Counted from the stretch's first letter, positions 51,399 to 64,000 are shown. The stretch: DNA of 64,000 bases from Hetaerina americana (GCA_022747635.1 JAKTNV010000787.1:1-64000), one strand, 5' to 3'. Program-made: numbers and translations. Notes: generated from the sequence alone by a model not told the origin.

Positions 51399-53640
51399 TT
51401 TTCCATGAAAAGTGCCAATACCCCCCCCTTTGGGTTATAGGTGAAAATCTCACTCGACACGAATCAAACAAAAATGTTTCCATGGTGTGTATTGTTGTTC
51501 ATTTTCATCAAATAAACAAAATAAAACCCAGAATAAATCATTAAAGACAAGAAATGAGCATAAAAGATGCCTCAGCGCAGGTGTTAATGTTAGTAAAAGA
51601 GCCCAAATTTCCAAAAATATTGCGAAAAACAACAATCTTCCATTATAGAGTGAATGTTTGAGGTGTATAGAAGGCATTTATTTCATTATTTGAAATTTTA
51701 ATTTTTAACATTTTTCAATGAAAAGTGCCAATACCCCCTACTTTGGATTCTAGGTGAAAATCTCACTCGACACGAATCAAAGAAAAATGATTCCATGGTG
51801 TGTATTGTTGTTCATTTTCTTCAAGTAAACAATATAAAACCCAGAATAAATCATTAAAGACAAGAAATGAGCATAAAAGATGCCTCAGCGCAAGTGTTAA
51901 TGTTAGTAAAAGAGCCCAAATTTCCAAAAATATTGCGAAAAACAACAATCTTCCATTATAGAGTGAATGTTTGAGGTGTATAGAAGGCATTTATTTCATT
52001 TTTAGAAATTTTAATTTTTCACATTTTTCCATGAAAAGTGCCAATACCCCCCCTTTGGGTTCTAGGTGAAAATCTCAATCGACACGAATCAAACAAAAAT
52101 GTTTCCATGCTGTGTATTGTTGTTCATTTTCATCAAATAAACAAAATAAAACCCAGAATAAATCATTAAAGACAAGAAATGAGCATAAAAGATGCCTCAG
52201 CGCAAGTGTTAATGTTAGTAAAAGAGCCCAAATTTCCAAAAATATTGCGAAAAACAACAATCTTCCATTATAGAGTGAATGTTTGAGGTGTATAGAAGGC
52301 ATTTATTTCATTTTTAGAAATTTTAATTTTTCACATTTTTCCATGAAAAGTGCCAATACCCCCCCCTTTGGGTTCTAGGTGAAAATCTCACTCGACACGA
52401 ATCAAACAAAAATGTTTCCATGGTGTGTATTGTTGTTCATTTTCATCAAATAAACAAAATAAAACCCAGAATAAATCATTAAAGACAAGAAATGAGCATA
52501 AAAGATGCCCCAGCGCAAGTGTTAATGTTAGTAAAAGAGCCCAAATTTCCAAAAATATTGCGAAAAACAACAATCTTCCATTATAGAGTGAATGTTTGAG
52601 GTGTATAGAAGGCATTTATTTCATTTTTAGAAATTTTAATTTTTCACATTTTTCCATGAAAAGTGCCAATACCCCCCCTTTTGGGTTCTAGGTGAAAATC
52701 TCACTCGACACGAATCAAACAAAAATGTTTCGATGGTGTGTATTAATGTTCATTTTCATCAAATAAACAAAATAAAACCCAGAATAAATCATTAAAGACA
52801 AGAAATGAGCATAAAAGATGCCTCAGCGCAAGTGTTAATGTTAGTAAAAGAGCCCAAATTTCCAAAAATATTGCGAAAAACAACAATCTTCCATTATAGA
52901 GTGAATGTTTGAGGTGTATAGAAGGCATTTATTTCATTTTTAGGAATTTTAATTTTTCACATTTTTCCATGAAAAGTGCCAATACCCCCCCCTTTGGGTT
53001 CTAGGTGAAAATCTCTCTCGACACGATTCAAACAAAAATGTTTCCATGGTGTGTATTGTTGTTCATTTTCATCAAATAAACAAAATAAAACCCAGAATAA
53101 ATCAATAAAGACAAGAAATGAGCATAAAAGATGCCTCAGCGCAAGTGTTAATGTTAGTAAAAGAGCCCAAATTTCCAAAAACATTGCGAAAAACAACAAT
53201 CTTCCATTATAGAGTGAATGTTTGAGGTGTATAGAAGGCATTTATTTCATTATTTGAAATTTTAATTTTTAACATTTTTCAATGAAAAGTGCCAATACCC
53301 CCCCCCCTTTGGGTTCTAGGTGAAAATCTCAATCGACACAATTCAAACAAAAATGTTTCCATGGTTTGTATTGTTGTTCATTTTCTTCAAATAAACAAAA
53401 TAAAACCCAGAATAAATCATTTAAGACAAGAAATGAGCATAAAAGATGCCTCAGCGCAAGTGTTAATGTTAGTAAAAGAGCCAAAATTTCCAAAAACATT
53501 GCGAAAAACAACAATCTTCCATTATAGAGTGAATGTTTGAGGTGTATAGAAGGCATTTATTTCATTATTTGAAATTTTAATTTTTCACATTTTTCCATGA
53601 AAAGTGCCCATACCCCCCCCTTTGGGTTCTAGGTGAAAAT
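51399..53640. repeat. Satellite monomers after LINE copy 5
   Basis: Matches 29732-32900 apart from three missing monomers: two matching 30.41-31.03 kb and one h1 matching 32601. It contains the same CTACTTTGG join (about 51736), the GATGCCCCAGC monomer (about 52503), CGATGG/ATTAATG, TCTCTCTCG and class C monomers with CGACACAATTC. Confidence 0.8.
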
Positions 53641-56430
53641 CTCACTCGACACGAATCAAAGAAAAATGATTCCATGGTGTGTATTGTTGTTCATTTTCTT
53701 CAAAAAACAATATAAAACCCAGAATAAATCATTAAAGACAAGAAATGAGCATAAAAGATGCCTCAGCGCAAGTGTTAATGTTAGTAAAAGAGCCCAAATT
53801 TCCAAAAATATTGCGAAAAACAACAATCTTCCATTATAGAGTGAATGTTTGAGGTGTATAGAAGGCATTTATTTCATTTTTAGAAATTTTAATTTTTCAC
53901 ATTTTTCCATGAAAAGTGCCAATACCCCCCCTTTTGGGTTCTAGGTGAAAATCTCACTCGACACGAATCAAACAAAAATGTTTCGATGGTGTGTATTAAT
54001 GTTCATTTTCATCAAATAAACAAAATAAAACCCAGAATAAATCATTAAAGACAAGAAATGAGCATAAAAGATGCCTCAGCGCAAGTGTTAATGTTAGTAA
54101 AAGAGCCCAAATTTCCAAAAATATTGCGAAAAACAACAATCTTCCATTATAGAGTGAATGTTTGAGGTGTATAGAAGGCATTTATTTCATTATTTGAAAT
54201 TTTAATTTTTAACATTTTTCAATGAAAAGTGCCAATACCCCCCCCTTTGGGTTCTAGGTGAAAATCTCAATCGACACGAATCAAACAAAAATGTTTCCAT
54301 GGTTTGTATTGTTGTTCATTTTCTTCAAATAAACAAAATAAAACCCAGAATAAATCATTTAAGACAAGAAATGAGCATAAAAGATGCCTCAGCGCAAGTG
54401 TTAATGTTAGTAAAAGAGCCAAAATTTCCAAAAACATTGCGAAAAACAACAATCTTCCATTATAGAGTGAATGTTTGAGGTGTATAGAAGGCATTTATTT
54501 CATTATTTGAAATTTTAATTTTTCACATTTTTCCATGAAAAGTGCCCATACCCCCCCCTTTGGGTTAAAGGTGAAAATCTCACTCGACACGAATCAAACA
54601 AAAATGTTTCCATGGTGTGTATTGTTGTTCATTTTCATCAAATAAACAAAATAAAACCCAGAATAAATCATTAAAGACAAGAAATGAGCATAAAAGATGC
54701 CTCAGCGCAAGTGTTAATGTTAGTAAAAGAGCCCAAATTTCCAAAAATATTGCGAAAAACAACAATCTTCCATTATAGAGTGAATGTTTGAGGTGTATAG
54801 AAGGCATTTATTTCATTTTTAGAAATTTTAATTTTTCACATTTTTCCATGAAAAGTGCCAATACCCCCCCCCTTTGGGTTCTAGGTGAAAATCTCACTCG
54901 ACACGAATCAAAGAAAAATGATTCCATGGTGTGTATTGTTGTTCATTTTCTTCAAAAAACAATATAAAACCCAGAATAAATCATTAAAGACAAGAAATGA
55001 GCATAAAAGATGCCTCAGCGCAAGTGTTAATGTTAGTAAAAGAGCCCAAATTTCCAAAAATATTGCGAAAAACAACAATCTTCCATTATAGAGTGAATGT
55101 TTGAGGTGTATAGAAGGCATTTATTTCATTTTTAGAAATTTTAATTTTTCACATTTTTCCATGAAAAGTGCCAATACCCCCCCCTTTGGGTTCTAGGTGA
55201 AAATCTCTCTCGACACGATTCAAACAAAAATGTTTCCATGGTGTGTATTGTTGTTCATTTTCATCAAATAAACAAAATAAAACCCAGAATAAATCAATAA
55301 AGACAAGAAATGAGCATAAAAGATGCCTCAGCGCAAGTGTTAATGTTAGTAAAAGAGCCCAAATTTCCAAAAACATTGCGAAAAAAAACAATCTTCCATT
55401 ATAGAGTGAATGTTTGAGGTGTATAGAAGGCATTTATTTCATTATTTGAAATTTTAATTTTTAACATTTTTCAATGAAAAGTGCCAATACCCCCCCCTTT
55501 GGGTTCTAGGTGAAAATCTCAATCGACACGAATCAAACAAAAATGTTTCCATGGTTTGTATTGTTGTTCATTTTCTTCAAATAAACAAAAAAAAACCCAG
55601 AATAAATCATTTAAGACAAGAAATGAGCATAAAAGATGCCTCAGCGCAAGTGTTAATGTTAGTAAAAGAGCCAAAATTTCCAAAAACATTGCGAAAAACA
55701 ACAATCTTCCATTATAGAGTGAATGTTTGAGGTGTATAGAAGGCATTTATTTCATTATTTGAAATTTTAATTTTTCACATTTTTCCATGAAAAGTGCCCA
55801 TACCCCCCCCTTTGGGTTAAAGGTGAAAATCTCACTCGACACGAATCAAACAAAAATGTTTCCATGGTGAGTATTGTTGTTCATTTTCATCAAATAAACA
55901 AAATAAAACCCAGAATAAATCATTAAAGACAAGAAATGAGCATAAAAGATGCCTCAGCGCAAGTGTTAATGTTAGTAAAAGAGCCCAAATTTCCAAAAAT
56001 ATTGCGAAAAACAACAATCTTCCATTATAGAGTGAATGTTTGAGGTGTATAGAAGGCATTTATTTCATTTTTAGAAATTTTAATTTTTCACATTTTTCCA
56101 TGAAAAGTGCCAATACCCCCCCCTTTGGGTTCTAGGTGAAAATCTCACTCGACACGAATCAAAGAAAAATGATTCCATGGTGTGTATTGTTGTTCATTTT
56201 CTTCAAAAAACAATATAAAACCCAGAATAAATCATTAAAGACAAGAAATGAGCATAAAAGATGCCTCAGCGCAAGTGTTAATGTTAGTAAAAGAGCCCAA
56301 ATTTCCAAAAATATTGCGAAAAACAACAATCTTCCATTATAGAGTGAATGTTTGAGGTGTATAGAAGGCATTTATTTCATTTTTAGAAATTTTAATTTTT
56401 CACATTTTTCCATGAAAAGTGCCAATACCC
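53640..56430. repeat. 1,251-bp four-monomer higher-order repeat, second block
   Basis: The h2-h3-h4-h1 order of the first block continues with the same markers: CTTCAAAAAAC at 53.70, 54.95 and 56.21 kb, CGATGG at 53.98 kb, TCTCTCTCG at 55.20 kb, and class C at 54.27 and 55.52 kb. Private marks such as GGTGAGTATTG (35140 and 55869) and AACAAAAAAAAACCC (about 34860 and 55590) are shared with the first block, confirming its origin in the large duplication. Confidence 0.85.
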
Positions 56431-57850
56431 CCCCCTTTGGGTTCTAGGTGAAAATCTCACTCGACACGAATCAAAGAAAAATGATTCCATGGTGTGTATT
56501 GTTGTTCATTTTCTTCAAGTAAACAATATAAAACCCAGAATAAATCATTAAAGACAAGAAATGAGCATAAAAGATGCCTCAGCGCAAGTGTAAATGTTAG
56601 TAAAAGAGCCCAAATTTCCAAAAATATTGCGAAAAACAACAATCTTCCATTATAGAGTGAATGTTTGAGGTGTATAGAAGGCATTTATTTCATTTTTAGG
56701 AATTTTAATTTTTCACATTTTTCCATGAAAAGTGCCAATACCCCCCCCTTTGGGTTCTAGGTGAAAATCTCACTCGACACGAATCAAAGAAAAATGATTC
56801 CATGGTGTGTATTGTTGTTCATTTTCTTCAAGTCAACAATATAAAACCCAGAATAAATCATTAAAGACAAGAAATGAGCATAAAAGATGCCTCAGCGCAA
56901 GTGTTAATGTTAGTAAAAGAGCCCAAATTTCCAAAAATATTGCGAAAAACAACAATCTTCCATTATAGAGTGAATGTTTGAGGTGTATAGAAGGCATTTA
57001 TTTCATTTTTAGAAATTTTAATTTTTCACATTTTTCCATGAAAAGTGCCAATACCCCCCCCTTTTGGGTTAAAGGTGAAAATCTCACTCGACACGAATCA
57101 AACAAAAATGTTTCCATGGTGTGTATTGTTGTTCATTTTCATCAAATAAACAAAATAAAACCCAGAATAAATCATTAAAGACAAGAAATGAGCATAAAAG
57201 ATGCCTTAGCGCAAGTGTTAATGTTAGTAAAAGAGCCCAAATTTCCAAAAATATTGCGAAAAACAACAATCTTCCATTATAGAGTGAATGTCTGAGGTGT
57301 ATAGAAGGCATTTATTTCATTTTTAGAAATTTTAATTTTTCACATTTTTCCATGAAAAGTGCCAATACCCCCCCTTTGAGTTATAAGTGAAAATCTCACT
57401 CGACACGAATCAAAGAAAAATGATTCCATGGTGTGTATTGTTGTTCATTTTCTTCAAGTAAACAATATAAAACCCAGAATAAATCATTAAAGACAAGAAA
57501 TGAGCATAAAAGATGCCTCAGCGCAAGTGTTAATGTTAGTAAAAGAGCCCAAATTTCCAAAAATATTGCGAAAAACAACAATCTTCCATTATAGAGTGAA
57601 TGTTTGAGGTGTATAAAAGACATTTATTTCATTTTTAGGAATTTTAATTTTTCACATTTTTCCATGAAAAGTGCCAATACCCCCCCCCTTTGGGTTCTAG
57701 GTGAAAATCTCACTCGACACGAATCAAAGAAAAATGATTCCATGGTGTGTATTGTTGTTCATTTTCTTCAAGTAAACAATATAAAACCCAGAATAAATCA
57801 TTAAAGACAAGAAATGAGCATAAAAGATGCCTCAGCGCAAGTGTTAATGT
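55340..57850. repeat. 2,503-bp (eight-monomer) tandem duplication, first unit
   Basis: Monomers at 55519, 55832, 56159, 56457, 57084 and 57396 reappear at 58023, 58335, 58662, 58960, 59587 and 59899, an offset of 2,503-2,504 bp. Shared rare marks are GTGTAAATG, AAGTCAACAAT, GATGCCTTAGC, AATGTCTGAGG, CTTTGAGTTATAAGTG and GTATAAAAGAC. The edges can only be placed within identical stretches (left 55280-55370, right 57780-57870). Confidence 0.8.
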
Positions 57851-57937
57851 TAGTAAAAGAGCCCAAATTTCCAAAAACATTGCGAAAAAAAACAATCTTC
57901 CATTATAGAGTGAATGTTTGAGGTGTATAGAAGGCAT
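57710..57937. repeat. Chimeric monomer at the 2,503-bp duplication junction
   Basis: The left box is pure class A (CAAAGAAAAATGATTCC, CTTCAAGTAAAC). The right part carries the higher-order-repeat marks AAAAACATTGCG, an eight-A run and then CATTATTTG. The switch lies between about 57780 and 57874 with no change in monomer length, as expected for homologous, in-register crossover between two different monomers. Confidence 0.8.
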
Positions 57938-60375
57938 TTATTTCATTATTTGAAATTTTAATTTTTAACATTTTTCAATGAAAAGTGCCAATACCCCCCC
58001 CTTTGGGTTCTAGGTGAAAATCTCAATCGACACGAATCAAACAAAAATGTTTCCATGGTTTGTATTGTTGTTCATTTTCTTCAAATAAACAAAATAAAAC
58101 CCAGAATAAATCATTTAAGACAAGAAATGAGCATAAAAGATGCCTCAGCGCAAGTGTTAATGTTAGTAAAAGAGCCAAAATTTCCAAAAACATTGCGAAA
58201 AACAACAATCTTCCATTATAGAGTGAATGTTTGAGGTGTATAGAAGGCATTTATTTCATTATTTGAAATTTTAATTTTTCACATTTTTCCATGAAAAGTG
58301 CCCATACCCCCCCTTTGGGTTAAAGGTGAAAATCTCACTCGACACGAATCAAACAAAAATGTTTCCATGGTGTGTATTGTTGTTCATTTTCATCAAATAA
58401 ACAAAATAAAACCCAGAATAAATCATTAAAGACAAGAAATGAGCATAAAAGATGCCTCAGCGCAAGTGTTAATGTTAGTAAAAGAGCCCAAATTTCCAAA
58501 AATATTGCGAAAAACAACAATCTTCCATTATAGAGTGAATGTTTGAGGTGTATAGAAGGCATTTATTTCATTTTTAGAAATTTTAATTTTTCACATTTTT
58601 CCATGAAAAGTGCCAATACCCCCCCCTTTGGGTTCTAGGTGAAAATCTCACTCGACACGAATCAAAGAAAAATGATTCCATGGTGTGTATTGTTGTTCAT
58701 TTTCTTCAAAAAACAATATAAAACCCAGAATAAATCATTAAAGACAAGAAATGAGCATAAAAGATGCCTCAGCGCAAGTGTTAATGTTAGTAAAAGAGCC
58801 CAAATTTCCAAAAATATTGCGAAAAACAACAATCTTCCATTATAGAGTGAATGTTTGAGGTGTATAGAAGGCATTTATTTCATTTTTAGAAATTTTAATT
58901 TTTCACATTTTTCCATGAAAAGTGCCAATACCCCCCCCTTTGGGTTCTAGGTGAAAATCTCACTCGACACGAATCAAAGAAAAATGATTCCATGGTGTGT
59001 ATTGTTGTTCATTTTCTTCAAGTAAACAATATAAAACCCAGAATAAATCATTAAAGACAAGAAATGAGCATAAAAGATGCCTCAGCGCAAGTGTAAATGT
59101 TAGTAAAAGAGCCCAAATTTCCAAAAATATTGCGAAAAACAACAATCTTCCATTATAGAGTGAATGTTTGAGGTGTATAGAAGGCATTTATTTCATTTTT
59201 AGGAATTTTAATTTTTCACATTTTTCCATGAAAAGTGCCAATACCCCCCCCTTTGGGTTCTAGGTGAAAATCTCACTCGACACGAATCAAAGAAAAATGA
59301 TTCCATGGTGTGTATTGTTGTTCATTTTCTTCAAGTCAACAATATAAAACCCAGAATAAATCATTAAAGACAAGAAATGAGCATAAAAGATGCCTCAGCG
59401 CAAGTGTTAATGTTAGTAAAAGAGCCCAAATTTCCAAAAATATTGCGAAAAACAACAATCTTCCATTATAGAGTGAATGTTTGAGGTGTATAGAAGGCAT
59501 TTATTTCATTTTTAGAAATTTTAATTTTTCACATTTTTCCATGAAAAGTGCCAATACCCCCCCCTTTTGGGTTAAAGGTGAAAATCTCACTCGACACGAA
59601 TCAAACAAAAATGTTTCCATGGTGTGTATTGTTGTTCATTTTCATCAAATAAACAAAATAAAACCCAGAATAAATCATTAAAGACAAGAAATGAGCATAA
59701 AAGATGCCTTAGCGCAAGTGTTAATGTTAGTAAAAGAGCCCAAATTTCCAAAAATATTGCGAAAAACAACAATCTTCCATTATAGAGTGAATGTCTGAGG
59801 TGTATAGAAGGCATTTATTTCATTTTTAGAAATTTTAATTTTTCACATTTTTCCATGAAAAGTGCCAATACCCCCCCTTTGAGTTATAAGTGAAAATCTC
59901 ACTCGACACGAATCAAAGAAAAATGATTCCATGGTGTGTATTGTTGTTCATTTTCTTCAAGTAAACAATATAAAACCCAGAATAAATCATTAAAGACAAG
60001 AAATGAGCATAAAAGATGCCTCAGCGCAAGTGTTAATGTTAGTAAAAGAGCCCAAATTTCCAAAAATATTGCGAAAAACAACAATCTTCCATTATAGAGT
60101 GAATGTTTGAGGTGTATAAAAGACATTTATTTCATTTTTAGGAATTTTAATTTTTCACATTTTTCCATGAAAAGTGCCAATACCCCCCCCTTTGGGTTCT
60201 AGGTGAAAATCTCACTCGACACGAATCAAAGAAAAATGATTCCATGGTGTGTATTGTTGTTCATTTTCTTCAAGTAAACAATATAAAACCCAGAATAAAT
60301 CATTAAAGACAAGAAATGAGCATAAAAGATGCCTCAGCGCAAGTGTTAATGTTAGTAAAAGAGCCCAAATTTCCA
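57850..60375. repeat. 2,503-bp tandem duplication, second unit
   Basis: Repeats the preceding 2.5 kb. The counterpart of the chimeric monomer (60212) lacks the AAAAACATTGCG and eight-A marks, so the duplication ends before about 60375. A poly-C tract of nine (57680) against eight (60182) is the only spacing change noted. Confidence 0.8.
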
Positions 60376-63300
60376 AAAATATTGCGAAAAACAACAATCT
60401 TCCATTATAGAGTGAATGTTTGAGGTGTATAGAAGGCATTTATTTCATTTTTAGGAATTTTAATTTTTCACATTTTTCCATGAAAAGTGCCAATACCCCC
60501 CCTTTGGGTTCTAGGTGAAAATCTCACTCGACACGAATCAAAGAAAAATGATTCCATGGTGTGTATTGTTGTTCATTTTCTTCAAGTAAACAATATAAAA
60601 CCCAGAATAAATCATTAAAGACAAGAAATGAGCATAAAAGATGCCTCAGCGCAAGTGTTAATGTTAGTAAAAGAGCCCAAATTTCCAAAAATATTGCGAA
60701 AAACAACAATCTTCCATTATAGAGTGAATGTTTGATGTGTATAGAAGGCATTTATTTCATTTTTAGAAATTTTAATTTTTCACATTTTTCCATGAAAAGT
60801 GCCAATACCCCCCCTTTGAGTTATAAGTGAAAATCTCACTCGACACGAATCAAAGAAAAATGATTCCATGGTGTGTATTGTTGTTCATTTTCTTCAAGTA
60901 AACAATATAAAACCCAGAATAAATCATTAAAGACAAGAAATGAGCATAAAAGATGCCTCAGCGCAAGTGTTAATGTTAGTAAAAGAGCCCAAATTTCCAA
61001 AAATATTGCGAAAAACAACAATCTTCCATTATAGAGTGAATGTTTGAGGTGTATAGAAGGCATTTATTTCATTTTTAGAAATTTTAATTTTTCACATTTT
61101 TCCATGAAAAGTGCCAATACCCCCCCCTTTTGGGTTAAAGGTGAAAATCTCACTCGACACGAATCAAAGAAAAATGATTCCATGGTGTGTATTGTTGTTC
61201 ATTTTCTTCAAGTAAACAATATAAAACCCAGAATAAATCATTAAAGACAAGAAATGAGCATAAAAGATGCCTCAGCGCAAGTGTTAATGTTAGTAAAAGA
61301 GCCCAAATTTCCAAAAATATTGCGAAAAACAACAATCTTCCATTATAGAGTGAATGTTTGAGGTGTATAGAAGACATTTATTTCATTTTTAGGAATTTTA
61401 ATTTTTCACATTTTTCCATGAAAAGTGCCAATACCCCCCCCTTTGGGTTCTAGGTGAAAATCTCACTCGACACGAATCAAAGAAAAATGATTCCATGGTG
61501 TGTATTGTTGTTCATTTTCTTCAAGTAAACAATATAAAACCCAGAATAAATCATTAAAGACAAGAAATGAGCATAAAAGATGCCTCAGCGCAAGTGTTAA
61601 TGTTAGTAAAAGAGCCCAAATTTCCAAAAATATTGCGAAAAACAACAATCTTCCATTATAGAGTGAATGTTTGAGGTGTATAGAAGGCATTTATTTCATT
61701 TTAAGAAATTTTAATTTTTCACATTTTTCCATGAAAAGTGCCAATACCCCCCCTTTGGGTTCTAGGTGAAAATCTCACTCGACACGAATCAAAGAAAAAT
61801 GATTCCATGGTGTGTATTGTTGTTAATTTTCTTCAAGTAAACAATATAAAACCCAGAATAAATCATTAAAGACAAGAAATGAGCATAAAAGATGCCTCAG
61901 CGCAAGTGTTAATGTTAGTAAAAGAGCCCAAATTTCCAAAAATATTGCGAAAAACAACAATCTTCCATTATAGAGTGAATGTTTGAGGTGTATAAAAGAC
62001 ATTTATTTCATTTTTAGGAATTTTAATTTTTCACATTTTTCCATGAAAAGTGCCAATACCCCCCCCCTTTGGGTTCTAGGTGAAAATCTCACTCGACACG
62101 AATCAAAGAAAAATGATTCCATGGTGTGTATTGTTGTTCATTTTCTTCAAGTAAACAATATAAAACCCAGAATAAATCATTAAAGACAAGAAATGAGCAT
62201 AAAAGATGCCTCAGCGCAAGTGTTAATGTTAGTAAAAGAGCCCAAATTTCCAAAAATATTGCGAAAAACAACAATCTTCCATTATAGAGTGAATGTTTGA
62301 GGTGTATAGAAGGCATTTATTTCATTTTAAGAAATTTTAATTTTTCACATTTTTCCATGAAAAGTGCCAATACCCCCCCTTTGGGTTCTAGGTGAAAATC
62401 TCACTCGACACGAATCAAAGAAAAATGATTCCATGGTGTGTATTGTTGTTAATTTTCTTCAAGTAAACAATATAAAACCCAGAATAAATCATTAAAGACA
62501 AGAAATGAGCATAAAAGATGCCTCAGCGCAAGTGTTAATGTTAGTAAAAGAGCCCAAATTTCCAAAAATATTGCGAAAAACAACAATCTTCCATTATAGA
62601 GTGAATGTTTGAGGTGTATAGAAGGCATTTATTTCATTTTTAGGAATTTTAATTTTTCACATTTTTCCATGAAAAGTGCCAATACCCCCCCTTTGGGTTC
62701 TAGGTGAAAATCTCACTCGACACGAATCAAAGAAAAATGATTCCATTGTGTGTATTGTTGTTCATTTTCTTCAAGTAAACAATATAAAACCCAGAATAAA
62801 TCATTAAAGACAAGAAATGAGCATAAAAGATGCCTCAGCGCAAGTGTTAATGTTAGTAAAAGAGCCCAAATTTCCAAAAATATTGCGAAAAACAACAATC
62901 TTCCATTATAGAGTGAATGTTTGAGGTGTATAGAAGGCATTTATTTCATTTTTAGAAATTTTAATTTTTCACATTTTTCCATGAAAAGTGCCAATACCCC
63001 CCCTTTGAGTTATAAGTGAAAATCTCACTCGACACGAATCAAAGAAAAATGATTCCATGGTGTGTATTGTTGTTCATTTTCTTCAAGTAAACAATATAAA
63101 ACCCAGAATAAATCATTAAAGACAAGAAATGAGCATAAAAGATGCCTCAGCGCAAGTGTTAATGTTAGTAAAAGAGCCCAAATTTCCAAAAATATTGCGA
63201 AAAACAACAATCTTCCATTATAGAGTGAATGTTTGAGGTGTATAGAAGGCATTTATTTCATTTTTAGAAATTTTAATTTTTCACATTTTTCCATGAAAAG

Positions 63301-64000
63301 TGCCAATACCCCCCCTTTGAGTTATAAGTGAAAATCTCACTCGACACGAATCAAAGAAAAATGATTCCATGGTGTGTATTGTTGTTCATTTTCTTCAAGT
63401 AAACAATATAAAACCCAGAATAAATCATTAAAGACAAGAAATGAGCATAAAAGATGCCTCAGCGCAAGTGTTAATGTTAGTAAAAGAGCCCAAATTTCCA
63501 AAAATATTGCGAAAAACAACAATCTTCCATTATAGAGTGAATGTTTGAGGTGTATAGAAGACATTTATTTCATTTTTAGGAATTTTAATTTTTCACATTT
63601 TTCCATGAAAAGTGCCAATACCCCCCCCTTTGGGTTCTAGGTGAAAATCTCACTCGACACGAATCAAAGAAAAATGATTCCATGGTGTGTATTGTTGTTC
63701 ATTTTCTTCAAGTAAACAATATAAAACCCAGAATAAATCATTAAAGACAAGAAATGAGCATAAAAGATGCCTCAGCGCAAGTGTTAATGTTAGTAAAAGA
63801 GCCCAAATTTCCAAAAATATTGCGAAAAACAACAATCTTCCATTATAGAGTGAATGTTTGAGGTGTATAGAAGGCATTTATTTCATTTTAAGAAATTTTA
63901 ATTTTTCACATTTTTCCATGAAAAGTGCCAATACCCCCCCTTTGGGTTCTAGGTGAAAATCTCACTCGACACGAATCAAAGAAAAATGATTCCATGGTGT
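60375..64000. repeat. Terminal satellite subregion: class A monomers with GAGTTATAAGTG and AGACATTT variants
   Basis: About 11.6 monomers, almost all class A. Marker variants recur: CTTTGAGTTATAAGTG (about 60820, 63004, 63315), AGACATTTATTTC (61372, 61998, 63559), CATTTTAAGAAATT (61701, 62327, 63888) and TTGTTAATTTTC (61823, 62448). The TTGTTAATTTTC pair at 625-bp spacing with a GTATAAAAGAC monomer between indicates another short duplication. The window ends inside a monomer. Confidence 0.8.

Larger units (their letters stand above)
36735..56430. repeat. Large tandem segmental duplication of satellite DNA, second copy
   Basis: This repeats 10850-35700 but is about 5.2 kb shorter. It lacks two monomers matching 18.3-18.9 kb, the extra 1,512-bp unit of 21.7-23.2 kb, one LINE-bearing 2,074-bp unit, two monomers matching 30.4-31.0 kb, and one monomer matching 32.6 kb. 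It abuts the first copy directly, so the original event was a tandem duplication with a unit near 25.9 kb. After about 56430 the first copy continues with a CGATGG monomer while this copy continues with a class A monomer, which marks the end of the match. Confidence 0.85.
1..64000. repeat. 313-bp AT-rich satellite DNA array (whole window)
   Basis: The same roughly 313-bp unit recurs head to tail across the window, interrupted only by five copies of one LINE fragment. Subtracting those leaves about 59.9 kb, or roughly 190 monomers. Neighbouring monomers differ at a few positions. Indels are mostly in a poly-C tract, so spacing stays within 312-316 bp except at a few recombination junctions. 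All monomers point the same way. Both window edges fall inside a monomer, so the array is larger than this window. Tandem arrays of this size, with higher-order organisation and no genes, are typical of centromeric, pericentromeric or other heterochromatin in eukaryotes. That location is inference; no centromere-specific motif was recognised. I do not recognise the family by name. Confidence 0.97.

Noticed and set aside
10850..56430. Duplication as a pure assembly artefact
   Set aside because: Private base differences and several distinct copy-number changes separate the copies, so they are not one sequence written twice. A haplotype mis-join is not excluded and is listed as the refuting test.
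5363..62183. Plus-strand open frames of 66-88 codons recurring through the array
   Set aside because: They run across the variable poly-C tract and exist only where tract length happens to keep the frame open, so they are shadows of the repeat.
148..63877. About 180 near-identical 61-94 codon open frames on the minus strand as a multigene family of small membrane proteins
   Set aside because: They are the same satellite frame repeated. All six class differences are amino-acid changing. Frames are broken by single-base indels (near 3340 and 12671), a TGG to TGA change (36115) and loss of the stop (4471-4755). No promoter, intron or upstream leader is shared. Conservation is explained by array homogenisation.
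1..64000. CRISPR array
   Set aside because: The repeat unit is 313 bp with no unique spacers; neighbouring units are near-identical over their full length.

Overview
This window is one uninterrupted block of eukaryotic satellite DNA. A 313-bp, AT-rich monomer (about 32% G+C in the monomer I counted) is repeated head to tail roughly 190 times from the first base to the last. Both ends are cut in mid-array, so the array continues beyond the window. I see no cellular gene, tRNA, rRNA, CRISPR array, operon or telomeric repeat. The only sequence foreign to the satellite is an 815-bp fragment of a non-LTR retrotransposon (LINE), present five times on the minus strand. It keeps the C-terminal end of the reverse-transcriptase polyprotein, a 3' UTR, a nested GC-rich hairpin and a (ATGTAG)4 tail. 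The tail plus hairpin resemble, from memory only, sequences common in hard ticks (Ixodidae). An arthropod, possibly a tick, is my best guess, held with low to moderate confidence.

Layout: 1-10.85 kb is a mixture of the main monomer classes with a 3,128-bp internal duplication. From about 10.85 kb to 36.7 kb lies a block that is repeated in tandem from about 36.7 kb to 56.4 kb (offset 25,882 bp at the left end). The two copies are nearly identical base for base but differ by five copy-number changes, most of them whole monomers. Inside the block are a 1,512-bp out-of-register duplication (20.19-23.2 kb, first copy only), the LINE-bearing 2,074-bp units (three LINE copies at 24.8-29.7 kb, two at 48.5-51.4 kb) and a four-monomer higher-order repeat of 1,251 bp (32.6-36.9 kb and 53.6-56.4 kb). 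A 2,503-bp (eight-monomer) duplication follows at about 55.3-60.4 kb, then simple alternating monomers to 64 kb.

How it works together: nothing here forms a pathway. The window records satellite evolution. A single LINE insertion, marked by a likely TTTTC target-site duplication, was captured and then multiplied as part of the array. Unequal crossover added and removed whole monomers, gene conversion or crossover made hybrid monomers, and one microhomology-type junction produced a 261-bp monomer. The satellite monomer carries a ubiquitous 75-codon hydrophobic open frame on the minus strand. I judge it non-coding, because all six differences between the two main monomer classes change an amino acid and the frame is freely broken. 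I did not find a new biological system.
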